Part shown: in pieces, positions 36,689 through 46,960 of the stretch
Layout of the letters: each line of letters opens with the position of its first letter
Position numbering within the stretch: the first letter of the stretch is position 1
From: Prevotella sp. UBA1705
GTDB lineage: Bacteria > Bacteroidota > Bacteroidia > Bacteroidales > Bacteroidaceae
Direction: 5' to 3'
Assembly: GCA_002317385.1 (NCBI GenBank)
Contig: DCJH01000021.1
Location: 78,783-142,782, forward strand
Length of the DNA: 64,000 nt
Translations under genes and position numbers: made by a program
The notes under the pieces: generated by a model
Told to the model about the DNA's origin: nothing
What the model saw: only the letters and a program-made list of their open reading frames with translations
Database searches by the model: none

Positions 36689-38097
36689 CACATGCTGTCG
36701 GGGAGAAAGAGCGGATCTTCGGGCATCACCATGAGCGGTTTCTGGTCGGCCTGCTTCAGTATCTCGTCGGAAGCATACTGCTTGTTGACCACCAGGCGGA
36801 ACATATATTCACTGAACCAGTTGTTGGTCATGATGAGATAGCCGTCCTGCCCGTAGCTCGAGCCCCAGCTGTTCTCCACCTTCCATTTGAGCGGATTGCC
36901 CTCGGCGTCGAGGTCTACGGCCGTGAGCGTCATGGCATGGGTAGAGCCACTGTCGTAGGTCTCTATGCGCTGAGCCTTCGACATGCCGAAAACGGTGCCG
37001 AAGAGCGACGAGTAGTCGTAGTTGTCGGTATCGAGATAGCCACGCTTGCGGTCGAGCTGCTTGCCCACATCATAGCTGGAGTAGAGCTTCCGGCCGTCTT
37101 TGAGCGAGGCAATGGCCAGTTGGGCTATCTCCTCCATGGGCAGATTGAGGTACTTCCAGTTGTGGCCGTCGTAGGTGTGGCGGTCGTATTCCACCTCGTA
37201 GGTCTTGTGGAAGGGGCGTCGCGGGTCGTTCATCACCATGATAAACGTGCCGTTGATGGGCCCGCCCACGGTGGCCTTGTAGAATTCGAGCGGCGTATAT
37301 TTCCTGGCTTCGCCCACGGCCTTGCCGCTCTTGTTGCGGAAGGTGTAGCTGAATTCCTTGACCGGCTCACCCACGGTGAGGGTCAGCATGTGGTAGATGG
37401 TGCCGAGCATCTCGGTCTTGCGCTGGCGTATGGCAGCGGCTTTCTTGCCGTCTGTCACCATCTTGCGGAGCTCCAGTCCATATTCGCGCAGCTTCGACGA
37501 GATCATTTTCTGCATCTGCGAGGTGTTGTCGCTGGAGAAAGTCTCGGGCATGACGCTCATAGGCACGAGGCCATACTTCTCTGCGAGGTCGGCCACACCA
37601 CAGAATGTGCCGCCGTCGCCTATAGGATTGCGGAAGAAAAACTTCACGCGAGCGTCGTCCATGGGCTTCTTGGCGCAGTCGATGACGCCCTGAAGCATGA
37701 GGTTGGCCTTCTCCAACTGGTCGTAGAAGAAGAGGTACGACTGCGAGAACTCCACGCGCATGGAGTCTTGATGAGCCTTGGCAAAGTTGGCCCGGAGTAC
37801 GTTGAGCCCCGAGAACATCCAGCAACGGCCGGAGCTCTGCTGGTCGTGAATGCTCTGCTTGGGCGTCTCCACGCTGAAATAGGTATCTACCTGTCCCAGG
37901 TTCTTGTAGTTTTTTGCCAAGTCGTCAATCTTGTTCGAGGCAATGGCATTGGCCAATGCCTTGTAGGCCGGGTTCTGACTCTGAGCCCCTTCTATCTGCC
38001 TGAGCATCTCGGGCGATATGCCTCCGCCAGGCGTCTGGGCCGACAGCAGGCCCGACAGCATGAGAAAGAGCGATAAGACTAAGGTTTTCTTCTTCAT
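36688..38097 (-). CDS. pepC: C1-family aminopeptidase, bleomycin hydrolase type
   Basis: A 469-residue papain-like cysteine peptidase with a clear signal peptide (about 1-20), so it is exported, unlike classical cytosolic PepC. The active site is complete: Gln-x-SSGRCWMFS with Cys92, His in GSTHAMTL and Asn in VENSWG. Length fits bleomycin hydrolase. The exported form is common in Bacteroidales and suggests peptide breakdown in the periplasm or at the surface. The frame runs 43 residues farther upstream, through the promoter, so the ATG at 38097 was chosen. Confidence 0.9.
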   Translation of the reverse strand: MKKKTLVLSLFLMLSGLLSAQTPGGGISPEMLRQIEGAQSQNPAYKALANAIASNKIDDLAKNYKNLGQVDTYFSVETPKQSIHDQQSSGRCWMFSGLNVLRANFAKAHQDSMRVEFSQSYLFFYDQLEKANLMLQGVIDCAKKPMDDARVKFFFRNPIGDGGTFCGVADLAEKYGLVPMSVMPETFSSDNTSQMQKMISSKLREYGLELRKMVTDGKKAAAIRQRKTEMLGTIYHMLTLTVGEPVKEFSYTFRNKSGKAVGEARKYTPLEFYKATVGGPINGTFIMVMNDPRRPFHKTYEVEYDRHTYDGHNWKYLNLPMEEIAQLAIASLKDGRKLYSSYDVGKQLDRKRGYLDTDNYDYSSLFGTVFGMSKAQRIETYDSGSTHAMTLTAVDLDAEGNPLKWKVENSWGSSYGQDGYLIMTNNWFSEYMFRLVVNKQYASDEILKQADQKPLMVMPEDPLFLPDSM

Positions 38098-38142
38098 AAT
38101 GAATGCCTTGTGTGTTGAGGAATAATGTAAATTAGATATTTG

Positions 38143-38150
38143 CAAAGATA
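38143..38150 (-). promoter_or_regulatory. Promoter -7 element for the bleomycin-hydrolase-like gene
   Basis: Minus-strand TATCTTTG followed by CAAATATC, 46 bp from the ATG at 38097. It shows that the longer upstream frame cannot be the protein start. Confidence 0.6.
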
Positions 38151-38193
38151 CCAATTTTTTCACATTCATTACCCCTTTTTCAATTAAATATGT

Positions 38194-38201
38194 TATCTTT
38201 G
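38194..38201 (+). promoter_or_regulatory. Promoter -7 element for dxs-trkA-trkH
   Basis: TATCTTTG followed by CAAGG, 25 bp before the dxs ATG. It is divergent from the peptidase promoter about 45 bp away. Confidence 0.6.
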
Positions 38202-38225
38202 CAAGGTTATTCCAGTAGAATTTCA

Positions 38226-40124
38226 ATGAACAAGGATAAATTTGGACTGTTAAGTCAAATCAAATACCCAGCCGATCTCCGAAAGCTCAGCATAGACCAA
38301 CTGCCAGAGTTGTGCGAGGAACTGCGCCAGAACATCATCGACGAGGTTTCTGTGAACCCCGGACACTTTGCTTCGAGCCTGGGCGTTGTGGAGCTTACGG
38401 TGGCCCTGCACTATGTCTTCGACACGCCCGAAGACCGCATCGTGTGGGACGTGGGGCATCAGGCTTACGGCCACAAGATACTGACCGGGCGACGTGAACA
38501 GTTCTCCACCAACCGGAAATTCGGCGGAATCCGCCCCTTCCCCACGCCTTTCGAAAGCGAATACGACACGTTCACCTGTGGTCATGCGTCCAACAGCATC
38601 TCCGCCGCCTTAGGCATGGCGGTGGCTGCCAAGAAGACCGGGCACGACAACAGGCACGTGGTGGCGGTGATTGGCGATGGTTCGATGAGCGGCGGACTGG
38701 CCTTCGAGGGCCTCAACAACGCCAGTTCTACCCCCAACGACCTGCTCATCGTGCTCAATGACAACGATATGTCGATAGACCGTGCGGTGGGCGGCATGGA
38801 GCAATATCTGCTCCACCTCGACACCAACGAGACCTACAATAAGATTCGTTTCAAGGCTTCGCAGTGGCTTCATGCCAAGGGTTATCTCAACGATAACCGC
38901 CGCAAGGGCATCATCCGACTGAACAATGCCATCAAGAGTGCCATCAGTCATCAGCAGAATATATTCGAAGGCATGAACATCCGGTATTTCGGGCCCTTCG
39001 ACGGACATGATGTGAAGGAGATCGTGAGGCTACTGCGCCAGCTGAAAGACATGCGCGGCCCGAAGCTGCTCCATCTGCATACCATCAAGGGCAAGGGCTA
39101 TGAGCCGGCCGAGAAAGCTGCCACCATATGGCATGCACCGGGAAAATTCGACCCGCAGACGGGCGAACGCATCATTCCCGACACCAGCAACCAGCCTCCA
39201 AAGTACCAGGATGTGTTTGGACATACGCTGCTCGAACTGGCCGAGCAGAACCCCAAGATTGTGGGTGTGACACCGGCCATGCCCTCGGGCTGCTCCATGA
39301 ACATCATGATGAAGGCCATGGGAGACCGCACGTTCGACGTGGGTATTGCCGAGGCTCATGCCGTGACGTTCTCGGGCGGCATGGCCAAAGACGGACTGAT
39401 ACCCTTCTGCAACATCTACAGTTCGTTTGCCCAGCGTGCCTACGACAACATCATTCACGACCTGGCCATACTCAATCTGCCAGTGGTGCTGTGTCTCGAC
39501 CGTGCCGGAGTGGTGGGCGAGGACGGCGCTACGCATCATGGCGTGTTCGACATGGCAGCCCTGCGGCCCATCCCCAACCTCACTATCGCCTCGCCGATGG
39601 ATGAGCATGAGCTGCGCAGACTGATGTTTACGGCCCAGCTGCCCGACAAGGGGACGTTCGTAATCCGCTATCCCCGCGGCAACGGTGTGCTCGTAGACTG
39701 GAGGTGTCCGTTGGAGGAGATTGAAGTGGGAACGGGTCGGAAGATCTCCGATGGCGAAGAACTGGCCGTCATCAGCATAGGCCCCATTGGCAACGAAGTG
39801 GCGAAAGCCATCAAATGGGCCGACCGTTCGGTGGCCCACTACGACCTGCGGTTCCTCAAACCACTGGACGGCAACCTGCTCGACGAGGTGGGACGCCGAT
39901 TCAAAAAGATTATCACCGTGGAAGATGGGGTGCGCAATGGGGGCATGGGGTCGGCCGTCCTCGAATGGATGGACGACCACGGCTATCATCCGCAAGTGGT
40001 GAGACTGGGCCTGCCCGACAACCGATTTGTGGTGCATGGCTCGGTGCCCGAACTACAGAAACTATGTGGCATAGATGCCGATACCATCAGAGAAACGATT
40101 GTTGACTTCTTGGATCAAATATGA
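38226..40124 (+). CDS. dxs: 1-Deoxy-D-xylulose-5-phosphate synthase
   Basis: A 632-residue thiamine-diphosphate enzyme that joins pyruvate and glyceraldehyde 3-phosphate in the first step of the MEP isoprenoid route. The cofactor motif is GDGSMSGG with NDNDMS after it; the early [10 protein letters not shown] segment and the transketolase-type [15 protein letters not shown] in the second domain are also present. An upstream ATG at 38190 would read through the promoter; the start MNKDKFGLL is the usual one. It overlaps trkA by 4 bp (ATGA). Confidence 0.96.
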   Translation: MNKDKFGLLSQIKYPADLRKLSIDQLPELCEELRQNIIDEVSVNPGHFASSLGVVELTVALHYVFDTPEDRIVWDVGHQAYGHKILTGRREQFSTNRKFGGIRPFPTPFESEYDTFTCGHASNSISAALGMAVAAKKTGHDNRHVVAVIGDGSMSGGLAFEGLNNASSTPNDLLIVLNDNDMSIDRAVGGMEQYLLHLDTNETYNKIRFKASQWLHAKGYLNDNRRKGIIRLNNAIKSAISHQQNIFEGMNIRYFGPFDGHDVKEIVRLLRQLKDMRGPKLLHLHTIKGKGYEPAEKAATIWHAPGKFDPQTGERIIPDTSNQPPKYQDVFGHTLLELAEQNPKIVGVTPAMPSGCSMNIMMKAMGDRTFDVGIAEAHAVTFSGGMAKDGLIPFCNIYSSFAQRAYDNIIHDLAILNLPVVLCLDRAGVVGEDGATHHGVFDMAALRPIPNLTIASPMDEHELRRLMFTAQLPDKGTFVIRYPRGNGVLVDWRCPLEEIEVGTGRKISDGEELAVISIGPIGNEVAKAIKWADRSVAHYDLRFLKPLDGNLLDEVGRRFKKIITVEDGVRNGGMGSAVLEWMDDHGYHPQVVRLGLPDNRFVVHGSVPELQKLCGIDADTIRETIVDFLDQI

Positions 40125-41461
40125 AAATTATCATTACGGGTGCCTATGCCATAGGCACCTATCTGGCTCGACTGCTCGCCCGAAACCGGGAAGAGTTGAC
40201 CATCATCGACGACGACGAGGAACGCCTGGCCAAAATAGGTTCAGACTATGATCTCCTCACGCTGCACGGATCGCCCTCCAGCGTCAAGACACTAAAGGAA
40301 GCCGGTGCGGCCGATGCCGACCTTTTTATCGCCGTGACCCCCAACGAGAACGAGAACATCAACAGTTGCATCATTGCCCACGCCCTCCATGCCAAGAAAA
40401 CGGTGGCCCAGGTGAACGATGCCGAGTATCTCGAAGCCAATGTCCACAAGATGTATCAGGAGCTGGGTGTCGACGAACTCATCTATCCGGAGACACTGGC
40501 AGCACGAGATATCATCAACAGTTTGAAGATGTCGTGGGTGCGTCAGCGCTGGGACGTGCACGATGGAGCACTGGTCATGCTCGGCATCAAGTTGCGTGGG
40601 GCCTGCGAAATCCTCAACCAGCCGCTGCGAGACCTGTGTGGACCCGACGACCCTTACCATGTAGTGGCCATCAAGCGAGGCGATGAGACCATCATCCCCG
40701 GTGGCAACGACGAACTGAAATGCTTCGACCTGGCCTACTTCATGACCACCAAGCAGTATATTCCCTATATCCGCAAGATTGTGGGAAAGGAGAATTACGT
40801 GGAGGTGAAGAACGTGATGGTGATGGGCGGAGGTGTCACAGCCGTGAAGGCCTTGCAGTCGTTACCCAAATATATGGATGCCAAGGTGTTCGAGGTAGAC
40901 CCTGTGCGCTGCGAGGAACTCAACCAATTGCTCGACGACAACATCCTCGTCATCCATGGAGACGCACGCGACATCTCGCTCCTTACGGAGGAAGGCGTCA
41001 AGAATACGCAGGCTTTCGTGGCTCTTTCGGGCAATGCCGAGGCTAACATTCTGGCCTGTCTCGCAGCCAAACGAATGGGCGTTCGCAAGACAGTGGCTAT
41101 GGTGGAGAACATCGATTACGTGAATATGGCTGAGAGTCTCGATATCGGAACCATCATCAACAAGAAGGCCATCGCGGCCAGTAGCATCTATCAGCTCATG
41201 CTTGATGCCGATGTAATGAACGTCACCTTCCTCATGTCGGCCAACGCCGACGTAGCAGAGTTTATCCCGAAAGAGGGGTCGAAGGTGACCCTTCGCCCCG
41301 TGAAAGACCTGGGATTGCCTATGGGAGCCACCATCGGCGGACTGGTGAGAGACGGCGTCGGCATGCTCGTTTCCGGTAACACCCGTATTCAGGCCGGCGA
41401 CTCCGTGGTGGTATTCTGCCACAATGTGAACATGAAAAAACTTGAAAAGCTCTTTAATTAA
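40121..41461 (+). CDS. trkA: Trk potassium uptake regulatory subunit TrkA
   Basis: A 446-residue cytosolic regulator of the TrkH potassium channel. It has two NAD-binding RCK repeats: the first begins with [13 protein letters not shown] and the second with [12 protein letters not shown] near residue 235, each followed by a smaller TrkA_C domain. The first Gly motif has Tyr where many TrkA proteins have Gly (GAYAIG), a form I associate with Bacteroidales. It overlaps dxs by 4 bp and lies 8 bp before trkH, so translation is probably coupled. Confidence 0.94.
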   Translation: MKIIITGAYAIGTYLARLLARNREELTIIDDDEERLAKIGSDYDLLTLHGSPSSVKTLKEAGAADADLFIAVTPNENENINSCIIAHALHAKKTVAQVNDAEYLEANVHKMYQELGVDELIYPETLAARDIINSLKMSWVRQRWDVHDGALVMLGIKLRGACEILNQPLRDLCGPDDPYHVVAIKRGDETIIPGGNDELKCFDLAYFMTTKQYIPYIRKIVGKENYVEVKNVMVMGGGVTAVKALQSLPKYMDAKVFEVDPVRCEELNQLLDDNILVIHGDARDISLLTEEGVKNTQAFVALSGNAEANILACLAAKRMGVRKTVAMVENIDYVNMAESLDIGTIINKKAIAASSIYQLMLDADVMNVTFLMSANADVAEFIPKEGSKVTLRPVKDLGLPMGATIGGLVRDGVGMLVSGNTRIQAGDSVVVFCHNVNMKKLEKLFN

Positions 41462-41469
41462 GGATATAA

Positions 41470-42927
41470 GTGATAAACTTCAGAATCATATATAAGATTC
41501 TTGGGGCGTTGCTTTATATAGAAGCGTCCATGATGTGCTGGTCCTTGCTGATGGCGTTGTACTTTGGCGAAGACGACATTCTGCCCTTCGCCATCTCCAT
41601 TGTCATCACCGTATTGGCTGGAATAGGACTCAGATATGTGGGCAGGAAGGCTGAAAATAGTCTCTCCCGGCGCGATTCCTATCTGGTAGTATCATTGGTT
41701 TGGATTGTCTTCTCAGCCTTCGGCACCATGCCTTTCCTCCTTGGGGGCTACCTGCACAGCTTTACCGACGCATTCTTTGAGACCATGTCGGGCTTCACCA
41801 CGACCGGAGCAACAATCATAGACAATGTGGAAGCCCTGCCGCATGGCATCCTGTTCTGGCGCTCACTCACCCAATGGATTGGCGGATTGGGTATTGTTTT
41901 CTTCACCATTGCCCTCCTTCCTTCGTTTGTTGGCGGTAGCACGAAGGTGTTTGCAGCCGAATCTACCGGTCCGATCAAGACCAAACTGCACCCTAAACTC
42001 TCCATGGGCGCACGATGGATATGGATAGTTTACCTGGTCATCACGTTCTCTTGCATGTCGTGTTACATGATATTCGGGATGAATTGGTTCGAGGCTATCA
42101 ACTATTCCATGACTACTTCGGCCACCGGAGGGTTCGCCGTGAACAACTCCAGTACCCTTTCTTTCCAGTCTCCAGCACTGGATTACACCACCACCTTCTT
42201 CTGTTTTATCTCCGGAGTCAACTTCACGCTCCTCTATTTCTCGGTTGCCAAACTGAAGTTTAAGGAGCTATGGAAAGACTCCGAGTTCCAGTTCTACTGC
42301 TTCCTGGTACTGGGTTTCACCGCCTTTATCATGGGAGAGCTGATTATTCGCAACCATTACGACGTGGAACACGCCTTCCGCTCGGCCATATTCCAGGTTG
42401 TTTCGTTTATCACAACGACCGGATTGTTTAACGACGACGCAGGCAAATGGCCCCATGTCACATGGGTTGTACTGTCTATTTGTATGTTTATCGGCGCCTG
42501 TTCGGGCAGTACGAGCGGCGGATTGAAGTGTGTACGCGGTGTGATGCTGGCCAAAGTGATGAAGAATGAGATGCACCAGAGACTTCATCCCAATGCCATT
42601 CTACCTTTGAAAATCAACGGAAGCAACATTCCTATCAACCAGCGCGTGTCGCTATTGGCATTCTTTACCACCTATCTTATCTTGTTGTTGATCATCGCCT
42701 TCATCATGATTGCGGTGGGAATCGATAACACCAATGCCATCACTATCTGCCTAAGTTCGCTTGGAAACGTAGGACCGACCCTCGGTTTGGAGATTGGCCC
42801 CACTATGTCGTGGTCTATTCTGCCCGACATTGCCAAGTGGTTGTGCTCCTTTATGATGCTCATTGGCCGACTGGAGATATTCACCGTGCTGGTCATCCTT
42901 ACCCCATCGTTCTGGACCAAGAACTAA
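41470..42927 (+). CDS. trkH: Trk potassium channel subunit TrkH
   Basis: A 485-residue inner-membrane protein with about ten hydrophobic segments in four pore-like repeats, as in TrkH. Filter-type segments include TTTGATI, TSATGGFAV, TTTGLF and SLGNVGPTLG. It takes up K+ under control of TrkA. The start is GTG; the preceding 8 bp leave no room for another site. It is the last gene of the dxs-trkA-trkH operon. Confidence 0.94.
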   Translation: MINFRIIYKILGALLYIEASMMCWSLLMALYFGEDDILPFAISIVITVLAGIGLRYVGRKAENSLSRRDSYLVVSLVWIVFSAFGTMPFLLGGYLHSFTDAFFETMSGFTTTGATIIDNVEALPHGILFWRSLTQWIGGLGIVFFTIALLPSFVGGSTKVFAAESTGPIKTKLHPKLSMGARWIWIVYLVITFSCMSCYMIFGMNWFEAINYSMTTSATGGFAVNNSSTLSFQSPALDYTTTFFCFISGVNFTLLYFSVAKLKFKELWKDSEFQFYCFLVLGFTAFIMGELIIRNHYDVEHAFRSAIFQVVSFITTTGLFNDDAGKWPHVTWVVLSICMFIGACSGSTSGGLKCVRGVMLAKVMKNEMHQRLHPNAILPLKINGSNIPINQRVSLLAFFTTYLILLLIIAFIMIAVGIDNTNAITICLSSLGNVGPTLGLEIGPTMSWSILPDIAKWLCSFMMLIGRLEIFTVLVILTPSFWTKN

Positions 42928-42964
42928 AACTGCCAGCCTAAGCTGCTGCAGACGAAATAAAGAA

Positions 42965-43010
42965 ATGCCCCGCCAACTCCCAATGAAGTTGGCGGGGCAT
43001 TATATTTTCT
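42965..43010. terminator. Bidirectional terminator between trkH and recA
   Basis: ATGCCCCGCCAACT and AGTTGGCGGGGCAT pair perfectly over 14 bp around an 8-nt loop, then TATATTTTCT. It lies between convergent genes and can serve both. Confidence 0.9.
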
Positions 43011-43029
43011 GGGAAAAGAAGAATCGAAA

Positions 43030-44079
43030 TTATCCCATCTTCTCCTTGATGGCGTTCATGATGAGACCCTCTAACTCCTCGCAGAGCTCGGGATTATCAT
43101 TCAGTAGGGCCAACGTAGCATCGCGACCCTGGGCCAGTTTAGACCCGTTGTAGCTGAACCAACTGCCGCTCTTCTGGATAATCTCGTATTCTACGCCCAG
43201 GTCTACAATCTCTCCGACCTTGTTGATTCCCATGCCAAACATGATGTCGAACTCCGCCCGACGGAAAGGAGGGGCCACTTTGTTCTTCACAACCTTGACT
43301 TTCGTACGATTGCCAATGACGCTGTCGCCGTCCTTGATGCTGGTAGACTTACGAACGTCTACACGTACACTGGCATAGAATTTCAGCGCGTTGCCACCCG
43401 TGGTGGTCTCTGAAGGGCCAAACATCACACCAATCTTCTCACGCAACTGGTTGATAAAGATGCAGCACGTGTTGGTCTTGGCAATGGTTGCCGTGAGTTT
43501 TCGCAGGGCCTGACTCATGAGACGGGCTTGCAATCCCACAACAGAATCGCCCATCTCACCCTCGATTTCCTTCTTCGGGGTCAATGCTGCCACAGAGTCG
43601 ACAACAAGTATGTCCACAGCCGAACTGCTGATAAGCTGGTCGGCTATCTGCAAGGCCTGCTCGCCGTTGTCGGGTTGTGATATCCAAAGATTATCCACAT
43701 CCACGCCCAGTTTCTGGGCATAGAAACGGTCGAAAGCATGCTCTGCATCGATGAAAGCGGCGATACCGCCGTTCTTCTGGGCCTCAGCAATGGCGTGGAT
43801 GGCCAATGTGGTCTTACCTGAAGACTCCGGACCATAGATCTCTACGATTCTTCCACGGGGGTATCCTCCCACACCAAGGGCTACATCGAGTCCTATCGAA
43901 CCTGTGGGGATCACCTCTACCTGCTCAATATTCTCATCGCCCATGCGCATGATAGACCCTTTTCCAAAGTCTTTTTCTATCTTAGACATGGCAGCCTGCA
44001 ATGCCTTGAGCTTTGCATCTTTCTCTGCCTTCTGCTGCGCTGCCTTGGCGGCGGCCAGCTCTTCTTCTGATTTTGCCAT
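43030..44079 (-). CDS. recA: Recombinase A
   Basis: A 349-residue RecA, which forms filaments on single-stranded DNA for recombination and the SOS response. Walker A is GPESSGKT, Walker B ends in ILVVDSVAA, and the loop regions [19 protein letters not shown] and [12 protein letters not shown] are present. The N-terminus has a Bacteroidetes-like extra Ala/Lys-rich helix before residue 40. A frame extension of nine residues exists, but MAKSEEEL is the usual start. A family A repeat lies 17 bp upstream of the ATG, in the probable message leader. Confidence 0.96.
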   Translation of the reverse strand: MAKSEEELAAAKAAQQKAEKDAKLKALQAAMSKIEKDFGKGSIMRMGDENIEQVEVIPTGSIGLDVALGVGGYPRGRIVEIYGPESSGKTTLAIHAIAEAQKNGGIAAFIDAEHAFDRFYAQKLGVDVDNLWISQPDNGEQALQIADQLISSSAVDILVVDSVAALTPKKEIEGEMGDSVVGLQARLMSQALRKLTATIAKTNTCCIFINQLREKIGVMFGPSETTTGGNALKFYASVRVDVRKSTSIKDGDSVIGNRTKVKVVKNKVAPPFRRAEFDIMFGMGINKVGEIVDLGVEYEIIQKSGSWFSYNGSKLAQGRDATLALLNDNPELCEELEGLIMNAIKEKMG

Positions 44080-44096
44080 ATAATATTGAAATAAAA

Positions 44097-44124
44097 GCCT
44101 CCCCACGCCCCTCCGAAGGAGGGG
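44097..44124 (+). repeat. Family A repeat, copy 7, in the recA leader
   Basis: GCCTCCCC, spacer, CCCCTCCGAAGGAGGGG: a compact hairpin starting 17 bp before the recA ATG (recA is on the minus strand). If transcribed, it could affect access to the recA start. No TAnnTTTG box was found between it and the next gene. Confidence 0.7.
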
Positions 44125-44223
44125 ATGTCAGATTACCATGGCGATAAGATGACAGCGGGAAGATGGTTAAGTTGATACTTTTCGGGGCGCCTCCAATTCC
44201 TCGGAAAGGCAGGAAATGACGCT

Positions 44224-45534
44224 TTAGAGCTCCAGGTCTTTGTCGAATTCCTCGTGCCAAGGCAGTCCCTGCTCGTTGAGAACCTGCAGGAATGGGTCTG
44301 GGTCGAAGTCTTCCACGTTCCACACGCCAGGCTTGCTCCACAGGCCTTTGAAGAACATCATGGCACCCGCCATGGCCGGCACGCCGGTGGTATAGCTCAC
44401 GCCCTGCATGCCAGTCTCATTGTAAGCATCCTGATGCTTGCAGTTGTTATATATATAATAGGTGTGCTCCTTGCCGTCCTTGATACCGCGTATGCGACAA
44501 CCGATGCTGGTCTCGCCATCGTAGTTCTCGCCCAAGTCCTGCGGATTGGGCAGCACAGCCTTGAGGAACTGCAGCGGCACGATGTTCACCTTCACCGTCT
44601 TGCCCGAGCCATCGGCCAGCGGAGCCTCAAACTCCACGTTGTCGATGCGCGACATGCCGAGGTTCTGGATGCAGTCGAGATAGGTGAGATACTGCTGCCC
44701 GAAGGTCATCCAGAAGCGCGCGCGCTTGATGGTGGGATAGTTTTTCACCAGACTTTCGAGTTCCTCGTGGTGCATGAGGTAGCTGTCGCGCGGCCCCACG
44801 TTGGGATAAGTGATATCCTGATGCACGGCCAGCGGCTCGGTCTCCACCCACTCGCCGTTCTCATAGTAGAGACCTTTCTGCGTGATTTCGCGGATGTTGA
44901 TCTCTGGATTGAAGTTGGTAGCAAATGCTTTGTGGTGGTTACCAGCATTGCAATCCACGATGTCGAGGTAGTGGATCTCGTCGAAATGGTGCTTGGCGGC
45001 GTATGCGGTGTATGCCTGCGACACGCCCGGATCGAATCCACAGCCCAGGATGGCGGTCAGACCAGCATCCTCGAAGCGCTTCTTATAGGCCCACTGCCAA
45101 CTGTATTCGAAGTGTGCCTCATCCTTTGGCTCGTAGTTGGCCGTGTCGAGGTAGTTGCATCCGCAGGCCAGACAGGCCTCCATGATGGTCAGGTCCTGAT
45201 AGGGCAGCGCCAGATTGACCACCAGGTCGGGCTGATAACTGGCGAACAGCTCCTTGAGTTGCTCCACGTCGTCGGCATCCACTTCGGCCGTCTTGATATC
45301 CATCTTGTAGCCCTTGGCATGGATGGCGTCTACCAGTCGGTCGCATTTCTCCTTGCGACGGCTGGCAATCATAAACTCCGAGAACACGTCCTGGTTCTGC
45401 ACAATCTTAAAGGCGCACACGGTTGCCACGCCTCCGGCTCCAATCATGAGAAGCCTACCCCTACCCCTCCGAGGGAGAGGCTGTCCAGCAGCCGTTGCAT
45501 TTGTAGCTGCGTTAGCATTCTGCAAATCGTTCAT
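44224..45534 (-). CDS. Saccharopine dehydrogenase family protein, carboxynorspermidine-dehydrogenase-like
   Basis: A 436-residue NAD(P)-dependent oxidoreductase. The Rossmann motif MIGAGGVATVCAF is at about residue 30, and later motifs GCGFDPGVS and the long C-terminal half fit the LYS9/carboxynorspermidine synthase group found in Bacteroidetes, which works in the spermidine route. NspC, its usual partner in that route, is not nearby. The N-terminus before the Rossmann motif is unusual: about 28 residues, partly encoded by a family A repeat (GQPLPRRGRGRLL). Starting at 45534 is the best in-frame ATG; the true start might be nearer the motif. Confidence 0.85.
   Translation of the reverse strand: MNDLQNANAATNATAAGQPLPRRGRGRLLMIGAGGVATVCAFKIVQNQDVFSEFMIASRRKEKCDRLVDAIHAKGYKMDIKTAEVDADDVEQLKELFASYQPDLVVNLALPYQDLTIMEACLACGCNYLDTANYEPKDEAHFEYSWQWAYKKRFEDAGLTAILGCGFDPGVSQAYTAYAAKHHFDEIHYLDIVDCNAGNHHKAFATNFNPEINIREITQKGLYYENGEWVETEPLAVHQDITYPNVGPRDSYLMHHEELESLVKNYPTIKRARFWMTFGQQYLTYLDCIQNLGMSRIDNVEFEAPLADGSGKTVKVNIVPLQFLKAVLPNPQDLGENYDGETSIGCRIRGIKDGKEHTYYIYNNCKHQDAYNETGMQGVSYTTGVPAMAGAMMFFKGLWSKPGVWNVEDFDPDPFLQVLNEQGLPWHEEFDKDLEL
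45452..45482 (-). repeat. Family A repeat, copy 8, inside a coding sequence
   Basis: AGCCTCTCCCTCGGAGGGG, then a GTAGGGGTAGGCT tail on the minus strand. It lies in frame within the N-terminal extension of the saccharopine-dehydrogenase-family gene. Confidence 0.7.
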
Positions 45535-45674
45535 TGTAGTCTTTATTTGATGTATAACTTGTTCTAAATGATATATTATAGACGGGTTTAAGCTCTGTAA
45601 AAACAGTTTAATATCCGGCAAACTCTATCGGCGAAAAAGCAAGGTGCCTCCCATCCCCCAAGGTAATCTGGCAT

Positions 45675-45703
45675 TCCCTCCTTCGGAGGGGCCTGGGGAG
45701 GCT
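45675..45703 (-). repeat. Family A repeat, copy 9
   Basis: Minus strand: AGCCTCCCC, spacer, CCCCTCCGAAGGAGGG. Its end touches the stop of the 45702-46280 gene, so it may act as that gene's transcript end. Confidence 0.7.
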
Positions 45704-46280
45704 ACCCTATCTCCTCACCCCTGATCCCCAGTGCATTCATCAACGAATAGCCGAGAATCTCCTGACGGAAGTTGCCTCCCTCCATGGGCTGCATGGCAAA
45801 GACCGTGATGCGCTTGTCGTCGGGGGCATCGCGCAGCACCCGGCGCACCTCGGCGTAGCAGTCGCCCTGCTCTCCATTGGGAATGACCATGAGGCGTTTC
45901 ACCTCCTGATGCTCGCAAACGGTCTTGATGGCATCTACGAAATAGTCGGTCTTCTCCACCACCTCGCCCACACCATAGGCATTGATGAGAAATTCGCCGA
46001 GACGCTCATCCTTGAAGGCCTTGGCGCTCAGGTCGGTGGCATAGACCGCAGGGACGAAGTTGTCGAGCTGCGTTTTTCCCACCTCATGCACGAGCACCAC
46101 CTGTGTCTCATGCTTCTGGCCATCCTCGCGGAGGCCTCCGTCGAGCGCAATGTTTACTGCCCACTGGCTGAGGTCGGCCTTGGGGATGGCGCGACCAATC
46201 ATCCGTTCAAACTGAACACTGAGTTGAAACACCACATAGTCGATATAATCGGCATCGACAATGATGACGTTTTCGCTCAT
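45702..46280 (-). CDS. Conserved Bacteroidales protein, DUF6621-like
   Basis: A 192-residue soluble protein without signal or membrane segments. It opens ENVIIVDADYIDYV and later has the segment ERMIGRAIPKADLSQW and a Rossmann-like half. I associate it with the DUF6621 family, but this is from memory. An in-frame ATG at 46310 lies at or before the predicted transcription start, so the ATG at 46280 is preferred. The neighbour downstream is the saccharopine-dehydrogenase-family gene, with a repeat between. Function unknown. Confidence 0.65.
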   Translation of the reverse strand: MSENVIIVDADYIDYVVFQLSVQFERMIGRAIPKADLSQWAVNIALDGGLREDGQKHETQVVLVHEVGKTQLDNFVPAVYATDLSAKAFKDERLGEFLINAYGVGEVVEKTDYFVDAIKTVCEHQEVKRLMVIPNGEQGDCYAEVRRVLRDAPDDKRITVFAMQPMEGGNFRQEILGYSLMNALGIRGEEIG

Positions 46281-46314
46281 TTTCACGTTGCTTGTGTCTT
46301 GCAAATTCATATTG

Positions 46315-46346
46315 CAAAGATAACTTTTTTATTTGGTTTTCGCAAA
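46315..46346 (-). promoter_or_regulatory. Promoter of the DUF6621-like gene
   Basis: Minus strand: TTTG (46346-46343), 20 nt, TATCTTTG (46322-46315): a full consensus. Predicted start of transcription is about 46308, giving a leader of about 28 nt to the ATG at 46280. Confidence 0.8.
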
Positions 46347-46565
46347 GGAAAGCCCAAAAATCAGATGGCCCAAACCGATAACTCCGCCCGCAGACAAAGC
46401 GGCCGGAGCGAGGGAAAAATGCTCGCTTGAGGTCATTAGGCTATTATCTGTCTTACCCTGCAAATATAATGGTTTCGTGGAAAAGTAGGAACAAAATGGG
46501 TGGAATATTTTACAGAAAGGGTGGAAATGGGGCAGTGGTTCTGGAATGAAGACAGGATAACGGGG

Positions 46566-46657
46566 GAAAGACATAGTAACAGAATAACATTTCAGGGGAG
46601 GCGCAGACAGAATAATTATCAAGGGTGGGAGAAAGACAGAGTAACAGAATAACATTT
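46566..46657. repeat. 27-bp direct repeat pair
   Basis: GAAAGACA(T/G)AGTAACAGAATAACATTT occurs at 46566 and again at 46631, 65 bp apart, with one mismatch. Fragments (GCAGACAGAATAA, TTAGACAGAACTA) follow. It is in a gene-free stretch (46347-47118) whose other parts are repeat family B at 46860 and family C at 46961. Confidence 0.65.
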
Positions 46658-46859
46658 GGGGTGGGGTTTAGACAGAACTACATAACAGGCATATAGGGAA
46701 AACCGCCCAACGAATCCACCAACAGGGTATTCTGCCTGTCATTATGACACGCGGAGCGTTTCTTATGTCATGGGGGCAGAGGCAGGAAAATATGTCATTA
46801 TGAAAGGTTATATGTCCTTATGTTATAAAGAGAGAGAGGTTTTGACAGGCATGAAAGGA

Positions 46860-46904
46860 TGCCCTCCGGCGGTGCGGACACGCACGGGGCATGTCCCTAC
46901 TGAG
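46860..46904 (+). repeat. Family B repeat, copy 3
   Basis: GCCCTCCGGCGGTGCGGACA, then CGCACGGGGCATGTCCCTACTGAG. It matches the copies at 6068 and 6370 with one base changed (CACGC for CATGC), which breaks one arm of the GACATGC/GCATGTC palindrome. Confidence 0.8.
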
Positions 46905-46960
46905 CGACTGCCAATCCCGCTATAACTTACTGATAATCAGAGCAGGTAAGTATGCCTCCG

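Noticed and set aside
46329..46655. 108-residue minus-strand open frame
   Set aside because: Lies over direct repeats and the DUF6621-like promoter; low-complexity Phe/Pro sequence, no homology recognised.
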